From NCBI GenBank assembly GCA_033557465.1, contig CM066031.1, forward strand, positions 1,225,407,312-1,225,471,311: a stretch of DNA of 64,000 nt, in the 5' to 3' direction. The DNA comes from Ichthyophis bannanicus. Its lineage: Eukaryota > Chordata > Amphibia > Gymnophiona > Ichthyophiidae. How positions within the stretch are numbered: position 1 is the first letter of the stretch; each line of letters starts with the position of its first letter. Below the pieces are notes generated by a model. The model searched no databases. It worked only from the letters and a program-made list of their open reading frames with translations, and was not told where the DNA came from. A program made the translations under genes and the position numbers. Below, piece after piece: positions 53,869-61,966 of this stretch.

Positions 53869-56583
53869 CCAACGCAATTATCAGGAGGAGCTGACTTGGG
53901 ACAGCTGCAAGCGGAGCACATGGATATGAATCCTGTTAGGCAGCGGGCGAGGACCAGTGGGGGTGCGGTTCGAGGAGAAGGTGGTCAGGGGCAAGACAGT
54001 GAGCTCAGCACGGCGGATGTTAGCTCTGCGGATGTGGTGGCGTCTGCGGCAAGTGTTTCGGGTGAGTTACCTGTCGAATATGGTGAGAGGAGTAGAGAGG
54101 GTAAAAAAAGGAAAGAAAAAAGAATACAAAAAAAGAAGCATTCCTGTCAGAGGCGTCGCAGTTCGAGCTCTTCGTCAGTGTCGTCCTCGGTTTCGTCTTC
54201 CTCGTCGACTTCAGCGGAAGATAGCATGTGTCGTCAGAGTAGGGGTGATAAAGGGGTGTTAGGAAGTGGACAGAGGGGCAGTTTGCCTTCAGCAGTGGCT
54301 ATTTTGGAGTTATGGGAGGGGGTTCCGAGGAAGTTACGTCGCAGGATTAAAAAGCGTTGTTATATTGACATTTTCCGTCTGCTAGAAGGTCGCAAGCGTT
54401 CGGGTGAAAGTAAGAAAAAACGTAAAGAGGATGAAAAGGCTGGGCGCGTCAAGAAAGTTTCGCGGAATGTAGTCAATTGGACCCGAGCGTTTCTGCGTTT
54501 GGCCAGTGTTTGGGGGCAGCATTTTCCGGGACAATACGAGATGCTGTTATCGTATGCTGATTCAATATTAGAAGCTTCACAGACACACGAAGGATGGTCA
54601 TGGTTAAACTATGACGAAAAATTTAGGGACAAGATGGAAGAGAATAGACTTGTGTCGTGGGGTATGCAGGACATTAATTTGTGGTTGACACAGATGTCAG
54701 CCAAGGTGAGTGGGGGAGGAGGGGGAGGGGTTAAACCTGCAGTTGGGATCTCGGCTGGGGTGGGACGGTCCTTTCGCGGGGGAGGGAGTTTCGGGCAGCA
54801 GCGTGCAGGTGGAAATGGGGCAGGCGATGTTTGCTGGAGGTTTAACAAGACCTCGTGCCCTTTCCCAGACTGCAAATTTAGGCACATCTGTTCCATTTGT
54901 GGGGGACCCCATTCTGCAGTCAAATGTGTTAAAAAGGAGCCTCTCAGCTCCCTTCCCCAGGCACAAAGTAATGATGGGCTATTTTGCCTCGCTCCCACGC
55001 CAATCAAAGTAGAAGTACTGAATATCTGGCTTGGCCGGTACCCTAGACAACAGGATCGGGAAGTTTTGTATTTTGGTTTTAATTTTGGTTTTGTAATCCC
55101 AGTGTGTGGGCAGGTTGAGGGAAAGATGGTGAGGAATTCCATGTCGGTTAGGCGCTTCGCGTCCGTGGTAAAAGAAAAGTTGGAAGGTGAATTGATGCTG
55201 GGGAGAGTGGCTGGCCCATTTTTGGTACCACCATTCCCAAGAATGATAATTTCTCCATTGGGAATAATACCAAAAAAGGAGTCGGGGAAATTCCGCTTGA
55301 TTCATAATTTGTCTAGTCCCATAGGAGCGTCGGTTAATGACTCTATCCCGCGGGAACTGTGCTCTGTGCGGTATGCGTCGTTCGACAAGGCGGTGTGCCT
55401 CGTACGGTCAGCCGGGCATGGGGCGCTAATGGCAAAGGTTGACGTTGAATCGGCTTTCAGGCTACTTCCAGTCCACCCTTCCTCTTTTTATTTATTGGGT
55501 TTTCGCTTTGAAGATGGAATTTATTTCGATAAATGCATGCCCATGGGCTGTTCAGTATCTTGTTCATACTTCGAGAAGTTCAGTACCTTTCTGCAGTGGG
55601 CGGTCGAGAGTAAGGTGGGGATAGAGAAGGTAGTGCACTACTTGGATGATATTTTATTTGTCGGGTCGGCGCAATCTGATGAATGCCGTTTATTGCTCGA
55701 CGGTTTTGTAGAATTGTCGCGGGAATTGGGAGTGCCTCTGGCAAAAGAAAAGACGGAAGGTCCTACCGCGAGGATTACGTTCCTGGGAGTTGAGCTGGAT
55801 TCGGAGGCGATGGTGGCACGTCTTCCTCAGGACAAAGTTTGCAGATTGCGCGTGTTGGTTGCTAACGTGCTTGCATCTTCGAAGTTAACGTTGAGGGAGA
55901 TGCAAGCTTTAATAGGATCGTTAAATTTCGCTTGTCGGGTGATCCCAATGGGAAGGGTATTTTTGCGTCGATTGGCAGCAGCTACGGCTGGGGTGAGTAG
56001 GCCTCATCATCATTTGCGGGTCTCAAAGTCAATTAGGGCTGATTTGCGGATCTGGCAGATCTTTTTGGAGGAGTTTAATGGGACCACAGTTTTACTGGAG
56101 CCGGAGCTCAGCAGTGCGGAATTGCAATTGTATACAGATGCAGCGGGAGGCATAGGCTTGGGTATTTACTTCGGTGGTGCGTGGTGTGCTGAGCGCTGGC
56201 CGCAGGCTTGGCACGAGTCGCGGCTCACCAGTAATATAACGTTCTTAGAGTTGTTTCCCATCTTAGTAGCATTGGAGTTGTGGCCAGACAGGTTTCGTAA
56301 TAAAAAGGTTCTTTGGTGGTGTGATAATGAAGCAGTTGTGAGTCTGGTGAACCATTATTCGCCGCACTGTCTCGTTGTGGCTAACTTGATGAGAGAAGTA
56401 ATTCTAGCCTGTTTACGATTGAATGTGTACCTTAGGGCCCGTCATATACCTGGTTATGCTAATGCGATCGCTGATTCTCTTTCCCGTTTCAAGCTGGATC
56501 ATTTTCGACGATTGGCACCTCAGGCGGAGGCAGAAGGTGCCGAGGTCCCTTGGAAGTTATGGAGTCTTGGTCACCCGGGATGA
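53869..56583 (+). CDS. Ngaro Gag-RT-RNase H polyprotein
   Basis: The frame is open from before the acceptor at 53868 to TGA 56581-56583. It has no ATG at its upstream edge, so the start probably comes from a spliced exon or an internal Met (53920). A Ser/Lys-rich N-terminal part precedes a Gag-like region (NWTRAFLRLASVWG near 54476; WNYDEKFR-type block near 54610). A Cys/His cluster (CPFPDCKFRHICSICGG) follows near 54855. RT has HYLDDILFVG near 55635. RNase H has TDAAGG (56132), LELFP (56250), WCDNEAV (56310) and ADSLSR (56470), so all four acidic positions are present. Unbroken. Confidence 0.9.
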   Translation, partial: PTQLSGGADLGQLQAEHMDMNPVRQRARTSGGAVRGEGGQGQDSELSTADVSSADVVASAASVSGELPVEYGERSREGKKRKEKRIQKKKHSCQRRRSSSSSSVSSSVSSSSSTSAEDSMCRQSRGDKGVLGSGQRGSLPSAVAILELWEGVPRKLRRRIKKRCYIDIFRLLEGRKRSGESKKKRKEDEKAGRVKKVSRNVVNWTRAFLRLASVWGQHFPGQYEMLLSYADSILEASQTHEGWSWLNYDEKFRDKMEENRLVSWGMQDINLWLTQMSAKVSGGGGGGVKPAVGISAGVGRSFRGGGSFGQQRAGGNGAGDVCWRFNKTSCPFPDCKFRHICSICGGPHSAVKCVKKEPLSSLPQAQSNDGLFCLAPTPIKVEVLNIWLGRYPRQQDREVLYFGFNFGFVIPVCGQVEGKMVRNSMSVRRFASVVKEKLEGELMLGRVAGPFLVPPFPRMIISPLGIIPKKESGKFRLIHNLSSPIGASVNDSIPRELCSVRYASFDKAVCLVRSAGHGALMAKVDVESAFRLLPVHPSSFYLLGFRFEDGIYFDKCMPMGCSVSCSYFEKFSTFLQWAVESKVGIEKVVHYLDDILFVGSAQSDECRLLLDGFVELSRELGVPLAKEKTEGPTARITFLGVELDSEAMVARLPQDKVCRLRVLVANVLASSKLTLREMQALIGSLNFACRVIPMGRVFLRRLAAATAGVSRPHHHLRVSKSIRADLRIWQIFLEEFNGTTVLLEPELSSAELQLYTDAAGGIGLGIYFGGAWCAERWPQAWHESRLTSNITFLELFPILVALELWPDRFRNKKVLWWCDNEAVVSLVNHYSPHCLVVANLMREVILACLRLNVYLRARHIPGYANAIADSLSRFKLDHFRRLAPQAEAEGAEVPWKLWSLGHPG

Positions 56584-57461
56584 AGAGCTTGCTGCAGAGT
56601 TCCGTAGCTGCTGGGACATGGGCGGCGTATCTGCGAGGATGTCGGAAAGTGGAGGTTTTTCTGGAAAGCGCTGGTTGGCAGTTTGGGCCAGTTTCTGATC
56701 AGTTGCTGGGACAATATGTAGTCTGGGCTAAGGAGACTGGAGTGACCCGCTCGGCAGTGCGTAGTCACTTGGCGGGCTTTGAATTTTTTGTGAAAGCTGT
56801 AGGCTGGGGCTTACCATCAGGGGGTTCTTTAGCCCGCCGGCTCTTGCAAGGGTGGGGTCGAGCGACACCTGCTCATCCTGATGCTCGACGGCCGATCACT
56901 CATCAATTATTAGAGAGGTTATGCATGGCATTGCTGGAAGTGGCCTCGTCTCAGTTTGAGGCGGTGCTATTTCGGGCGGTTTTCAGTTTGGCATTTTTTG
57001 GGGCATTTCGCATGGGGGAGTTGGTTTCGAGATCAAGCAGGGTTGGAGCAGTGGGGATTCTACAGCGGCAACATGTTTGCTTTGAGAAGGGGCAGTTGAG
57101 AGTTTTGTTGGCAAAATCTAAAACTGACCCACAGGGCAAAGGTTTCTGGGTTCGTCTGAACGGGATTCCGGGATTTGCCACGTGCCCGGTGGGCACAATG
57201 CGGGCGTATTTACGGGTACGCCCTGCGTTGGATGGGGGGTTCTTTCTGCATGCGGACGGGCGGCTGCTTACACGTTTTCAGGTTGTGGCGGTACTGCGGT
57301 TGGCATTGCAATTCGTAGGTGAGTGCCATGAACGTTATGCAGCTCATTCCTTTCACATCGGCGCGGCCACCAGTGCGGCTGCGGAGGGATTGTCACAGCA
57401 AGACATACGGAGTATTGGGAGGTGGCGTTCCCAGGCTTTCCGGGGTTACATTCGTTTGTGA
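56550..57461 (+). pseudogene. Ngaro tyrosine recombinase, catalytic Arg lost
   Basis: The 303-codon frame overlaps the RT/RNase H frame by 34 bp in another phase. N-terminal core-binding-like helices occupy about residues 1-110. The catalytic domain has box I FRMGEL (about residue 153), box II HSFHIGAAT (about 265) and the end GRWRS.AFRGYI with the nucleophile Tyr near residue 300. YRs, including Ngaro relatives, have HSFR in box II. Here CAC replaces an Arg codon, a one-base CGC-to-CAC change that removes the second catalytic Arg. The frame is otherwise open, so the enzyme is complete in length but predicted inactive. Confidence 0.85.
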
Positions 57462-57520
57462 TGGGTGGGGGGGGGGGGGGTGAGCATTGTACATGGATTG
57501 ATTCTTATTTTCTTTTACAG
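57462..57520 (+). other. Possible intron before the hydrolase frame
   Basis: A G run then GGTGAGC (57479-57485) gives a donor-like site, and TTATTTTCTTTTACAG ending at 57520 is a strong acceptor. The 40-nt distance is short for an intron, so the donor may lie further upstream. Confidence 0.45.
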
Positions 57521-58143
57521 TTGGAGACACGAGTGCCCAACGCTGTTGGATAATAGGGCACTCTTTCGTGTTTTGGGCCGGTCGGCGAGCGGCTGTCCGG
57601 CCATTTGGGCCTAACCTGGGGCTGGATCCTGCTCAGGTGTCGCTTCTATGGCTGGGTGAGAGAGGGTTGAGATGGTCTCAGCTCCTACCCTTGCTTCGGC
57701 ACCACGAGCGAGTGCGGGGCAAGCCGAGGCTGCTACTTTTGCATCTAGGTGGCAACGACCTGGTAGCCTGGACTTGTAAGCAGCTTATCAGTACTGTAAT
57801 AAAAGATGTAGCTGTGATATTGCGTATGTTCCCAAGGGTTCTGTTAATTTGGTCAGACATTATTCCAAGGCCTGCTTGCGCGGCCCAGCGGCGCTGGTCG
57901 CGGGGTCTCACAAAAGTAAATCGACAAATAGGGCGATGGATAACGGGGCAGGGTGGGATTCAAGTTTTACACCCGTGGGTGGAGGTGGCTTGTGCTGGGT
58001 TGTACAGGCTCGATGGAGTTCATTTGTCCCCTGTAGGTGTCGATTTACTTTTAAACGATTGGCAAGAGGCCTTGGAAGGTGTTCTCCAACGGGAGGCTGA
58101 CTGGTCGCAGCAAGGCAGTGGGGGGGCGGCACAGGGGCACTAA
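57521..58143 (+). CDS. Ngaro SGNH/GDSL-hydrolase-like protein
   Basis: The frame (phase from 57523) is open from the acceptor at 57520 to TAA 58141-58143 and has no ATG at its start, so splicing probably supplies one. SGNH hallmarks: a nucleophile-type GHSF (Ser codon 57562), LHLGGNDL (Gly and Asn blocks, near 57740), WSDIIPR (near 57850) and DGVHLSPVG with the Asp/His pair (near 58012). SGNH hydrolase frames are known in vertebrate Ngaro elements and some CR1-type LINEs. The substrate (perhaps a lipid ester) is unknown. All key residues seem present. Confidence 0.85.
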
Positions 58144-58160
58144 TATGCCTGTGCCGGTGG

Positions 58161-58586
58161 CGAGATCCCGGAGGTTTCCGGGGTCTGGAGCCTTTAGCAC
58201 ATACTTGGGCGGGGGCGGGGTGCCCCTGACCCGGATAAGCCCTGCTGGCCTTTGCTATCACATGGCGAGGTCGGGGAAAGGGCGGTAGGAAATTGGCCGG
58301 TGGTCGGACACGGCCGGAGCGGATGCGACCCCCACTTTGCTAATTATGGCTGGTGGGGCATCGCTCCGCTGGTGGGAGATTGTTAACAGAACTGTTTTTG
58401 ATATGTAAAGTTAATTGTTTAAAATATAATAAAGCTGCGACCAGTTGGTACTTCCAATAAGAAAATTGTTGTCCTTGAAATTTTTTATGGTTGGGATAGG
58501 GGGTGGAGGGGGGAGTGAGAAGGAGGGGCGGGGGGAGGGGGCTTGAAATGAGGGCCTTAGGGCACCGGATGCGGCCTGCCACGGTT
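58161..58586 (+). repeat. Ngaro B1 repeat
   Basis: 426 bp from CGAGATCCCGGAGG to CCACGGTT. It carries AATATAATAAAG (near 58424), a possible poly(A) signal. It abuts A2 with no spacer. Confidence 0.93.
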
Positions 58587-58860
58587 AATAAAAGGACGAG
58601 CGCGGAGTCGTGAAGGACGCCGGTAACCGGGCGGTCGCCCCGGTCCCGGCCCGTGCTTCCGGCTTCGGAAATATGGGGAGGGAGGGTGAGCAGGCGAGCG
58701 GGTTGGTTAACGCCGGCAGCATCATTCAAATTGATTGGCTCCGCAGTGTATGGGGAGCAGAGCCAATCAGAGCTGCCGGCGTAGGAGCTGCTATAAAAAG
58801 GGGGATCGCTTTTTCATCCCCCCCTTTTTTCTTCGGCGGCTGTTGTTGGTGTGAAGGCTT
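58587..58860 (+). repeat. Ngaro A2 repeat
   Basis: 274-bp copy of A1 with few differences. One of them falls in the right-hand arm of the facing CCAAT pair (GCAGAGCCAAT instead of GCGGAGCCAAT). Confidence 0.93.
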
Positions 58861-58940
58861 CCCACCCTCCCTCCCCTCAACTTGATATGGGTTGGGGGCA
58901 GTTTTTTCGGGGTGTCGCAGTTTGGGGGGGGGTTACAAGG
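58861..58940 (+). other. Ngaro A2-B2 spacer
   Basis: 80 bp of C-rich then G-rich sequence, present only once in the element. In the usual plan A2 and B2 adjoin, so this is a copy-specific or family-specific insertion. Confidence 0.7.
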
Positions 58941-59366
58941 CGGGATCCCGGAGGTTTCCAGTGTCCGGAGCCTTTAGCACATACTTGGGCGGGGGCGGGG
59001 TGCCCCTGACCCGGATAAGCCCTGCTGGCCTTTGCTATCACATGGCGAGGTCGGGGAAAGGGCGGTAGGAAATTGGCCGATGGTCGGACACGGCCAGAGC
59101 GGATGCGACCCCCACTTTGCTAATTATGGCTGGTGGGGCATCGCTCCGCTGGTGGGAGATTGTTAACAGAACTGTTTTTGATATGTAAAGTTAATTGTTT
59201 AAAATATAATAAAGCTGCGACCAGTTGGTACTTCCAATAAGAAAATTGTTATCCTTGAAATTTTTTATGGTTGGGATAGGGGGTGGAGGGGGGAGTGAGA
59301 AGGAGGGGCGGGGGGAGGGGGCTTGAAATGAGGGCCTTAGGGCACCGGATGCGGCCTGCCACGGTT
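58941..59366 (+). repeat. Ngaro B2 repeat
   Basis: 426-bp copy of B1, ending ACGGTT, after which unrelated flank begins. Only a few bases differ from B1 (for example near 58964-58970 and 59080). Confidence 0.93.
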
Positions 59367-60194
59367 ACTGCTTTCAGTTTGTTATTGGAGCATATGTGTT
59401 TAAGGTCTTCTTTTGTTGGTGTAGCTTATTTTAGCTTGATATTTTTGATCTCTTTGGAAATCTTCATCCTTGGAGGTACTCACCTATCAGCGTACCTTTG
59501 CATGCAATGATTTTATTTTTACTTTGACATGCTTATTAAAATTCTTTCCAACTCAACAAATATTGGAAAACAATTATGTATAAGGGGTCGAGAATGTCTG
59601 TCTGTATGGGAGCAAAATAACTTTCCAAAAATGTGACAGAATGGGACTAAATTTGGCATACGGAAAACCAGTGAAAAGATATCTGAGTCTGAAAATGGAC
59701 CAAATCAAGATGGGGGTAGAGAAAAAAGCCTCCTCAAAAATGGTCCATCGCATATCTATGGGAGAAGCATTTTCAGTTTCTGTAACATTGCAACTTTTGA
59801 TATACTGAAACAAGGAAGTTAGGGAATTGCTCCTTTCAAACCACCACTCCCTTCTCTACTCTCTTGGTCACAGACACCCACAGAGCCAACACAGATACAT
59901 ACATATGCATACACATACAATACACATGGAAGGATTAGAAATAATTCCATGAGGCATGCTCTTCATTCTTTCCGCCCCCCAACACCCCTTCCCATGGTCC
60001 CCCTCTTTTATCCCTGATGGTTGTCTCTTTGTGATTTAAATGTGTATTTCATTTTCTTTATTATAAATTCTACTGTGAAATCTAGTGACTGAACTATCTA
60101 GCTTAGTGGTTCCCAGCCACAGACCACTAGGGGTCCATAGGATATGGAAAAGAAAGAGAGGCTTGTGGAGATAGATTTTCAAAGGTAACCAGAC
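59367..60194. other. Unassigned intergenic DNA
   Basis: About 830 bp with short frames only. A CA/TA-rich simple stretch (about 59897-59930) is the one clear feature. Confidence 0.5.
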
Positions 60195-60275
60195 AAGTAC
60201 AGTACTTGTGATCTGGATTGGCCACTGTTAGAAACAGGATACTGGGCTTGATGGACCTTTGATCTGACTCTCGGG
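60195..60275 (+). repeat. CR1 3' UTR fragment
   Basis: GATCTGGATTGGCCACTGTT...GGGCTTGATGGACCTTTG matches the 3' UTR of the CR1 copies at 13546 and 39625. Its 3' tip is lost. Confidence 0.8.
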
Positions 60276-60359
60276 GCAGTTTCTCCAAATGGGTTAATTT
60301 TGCACATACCATGACAGTCATGAACCTCACTGCTAAGACAAGGTATATGGAGTATGATC

Positions 60360-60576
60360 TCAGTCTCTCAAATTTACTGCTAATGCTTGGCGTAGTATTT
60401 GGATCGTGCCAAAGAGAGCTTCCTGCTGGAGTTCATAAGATGTAACATGTATGGGTAGTTTGTCAAGATGTGCTTGAAAATTCTTCTTTATCCAGCCTGC
60501 GGCACTCAACACAATGGGAAATATTTCCGTATCTTTCTGCCACATTTTCTTGGTCTCTGATTGCATTTCTCCATAT
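60360..60576 (-). pseudogene. R4-like LINE, C-terminal end
   Basis: The minus-strand frame 60360-60566 (68 codons) resembles the end of R4/Dong-type LINE proteins: KKMWQK, a FPIVLSAAG block, then ALFGT..ILR. It continues the element at 61967-64000 across the solo LTR; ATAT is duplicated at the joint. Confidence 0.7.
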
Positions 60577-61962
60577 TGTCATGAGGTGCAGTGGTCAGAG
60601 CCCATGGAGATAGGGGATTCTGAACAAAACGGGGCTAATTTTGACAGCTCAGAGATACACATGGCCAGAGGTTGCCATAGGAACTATACACAAGCTATTT
60701 CACGTGGTGTAGGGGAACGCCCAGAGCCAAAGCTAGCTCGTGGCTCATCAGGGGATGAGGGGCAGTTGACAAGGGGCGGAGCCAACATCACAAGCTACGC
60801 AGTTAAAAATCACTCACCTGAGAGTAGTGCAGGAGCGGCTAAAGGGAGAAATGCAAAAGAGAGAACTGCTGAGGAGAGACGTGCTGGCAGGGAGAGAAGT
60901 CCCGATAGCAGGAGAACTCCAAGCAGGGAGAGAAGCTTGAGAGGCAGGAGAGAAGGATCTCCATGCTGGTTAAAACCTATTGCTGACCAAAGGAGACTAT
61001 CAGGGAGGTGCAGGAAGGGCTGTTTGGAAGAGCAGTGCACAGCTGACCAGTGCTTCCGAGAACCTTGCTACAGAGGAAGCAGAGGTAGTAGCTCTGAGGC
61101 CAGGCTAAGGCAAGACCAGTCACCCAGCACAAGGTATCAAGCAGGAGAAAACCATTATCCTGAAGATAATTTGGTGCCAAGGAGAAAGCCCAAACAGACA
61201 CGGAGTGAAAAGCCTTCCCACGAGCAGGGCTGTGCTCGAGGGAGGAACGTTGAAGGGAAACTGCTGAAAGGTAACCTTATTCTTCCTAATAGGAGAAGCT
61301 TAGACTATAGCAGTCAGCCCTGTACTTACCAAGAATTATGTGCTGCCTCTGAGAGAGACTATAGTGATTACGGTATTTACCCATCCACCTCTAGGCTGGT
61401 GGGGGAAGGGAATTCCCAGAGCTATAGAGAGGAACTCGGCAGTCAGAACAGAAGTTTCACTCACCGGGAAACTTACCCTGATATAGAAGAGATGCAATGT
61501 GATCCGTGTGAGGAGTCTAACGGTGATATTTACATGGACTGTACATATACCTTATCTGATAGCATATCTTCTCTATGCTGAAGAGCTGTAGGAGCTAATT
61601 CATAAAGAAAACAGACAGGAAGAGTTTTGTGAAGGAAACTGTTTTCTTTTACCATTTTTACCTCCGCTGTGAAAGCTGAAGATAAGCATATCCTTTGTTC
61701 AAATGTTTCTTTAATTTGGATACCAGAAGTATGGTTTTTGTGTTGCCTTATTTCATTGTGTGAAAATCCAACCCTGGGAAGGGAATAAATCCTGTTTAAA
61801 TCCTTATCACTCCGACTACAACTACTTTCTTTTTGCTAAAGTTGTGGAACTACAAATCCCAGAGGGCATTGCCAAGCCTCTCTACTATACTCCACAGCTA
61901 TTAAAGAACTTACCCTGCTAATCCACCCATGCCTATGGCCTCTGGGGGGTGAGTGGGCGACA
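60577..61962 (+). mobile_element. Solo LTR, ORF-bearing family (copy C)
   Basis: The 1386-bp LTR starts TGTCATGAGG, ends GTGGGCGACA and is flanked by ATAT (60573-60576 and 61963-61966) inside the R4-like LINE. A TATA-like GTTAAAAAT is about 225 bp from the start, and AATAAA (61784-61789) is 173 bp from the end, as in copies A and B. Confidence 0.88.
60604..61581 (+). CDS. LTR-encoded ORF, copy C (325 aa, unknown function)
   Basis: The in-LTR ATG 60604 opens MEIGDSEQ, 27 bp after the LTR starts, and the frame ends MDCTYTLSDSISSLC before TGA. It is hydrophilic and rich in Arg, Ser, Glu and Gly. There is an RER/SRR-type basic region (about residues 85-125) and Cys scattered through the second half. 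No signal peptide, membrane segment or known fold was seen. Length is within one codon of copy B although the sequences differ widely, and start and end blocks are shared by all three copies. The low T content of the strand favours chance frames, but matching endpoints are hard to explain without coding constraint. Confidence 0.55.
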   Translation: MEIGDSEQNGANFDSSEIHMARGCHRNYTQAISRGVGERPEPKLARGSSGDEGQLTRGGANITSYAVKNHSPESSAGAAKGRNAKERTAEERRAGRERSPDSRRTPSRERSLRGRREGSPCWLKPIADQRRLSGRCRKGCLEEQCTADQCFREPCYRGSRGSSSEARLRQDQSPSTRYQAGENHYPEDNLVPRRKPKQTRSEKPSHEQGCARGRNVEGKLLKGNLILPNRRSLDYSSQPCTYQELCAASERDYSDYGIYPSTSRLVGEGNSQSYREELGSQNRSFTHRETYPDIEEMQCDPCEESNGDIYMDCTYTLSDSISSLC

Positions 61963-61966
61963 ATAT

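Larger units (their letters stand above)
52657..59366 (+). mobile_element. Ngaro (DIRS-order) retrotransposon, complete
   Basis: Tyrosine-recombinase retrotransposon with the Ngaro repeat plan: A1 (52657-52930), coding body, B1 (58161-58586), A2 (58587-58860), an 80-bp spacer and B2 (58941-59366). A copies are 274 bp each and B copies 426 bp each, differing at only a few bases. Coding order is Gag, RT, RNase H, tyrosine recombinase, then an SGNH-hydrolase-like frame. There are no LTRs and no integrase, and no target duplication was seen, as expected for recombinase-mediated insertion. Confidence 0.94.
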
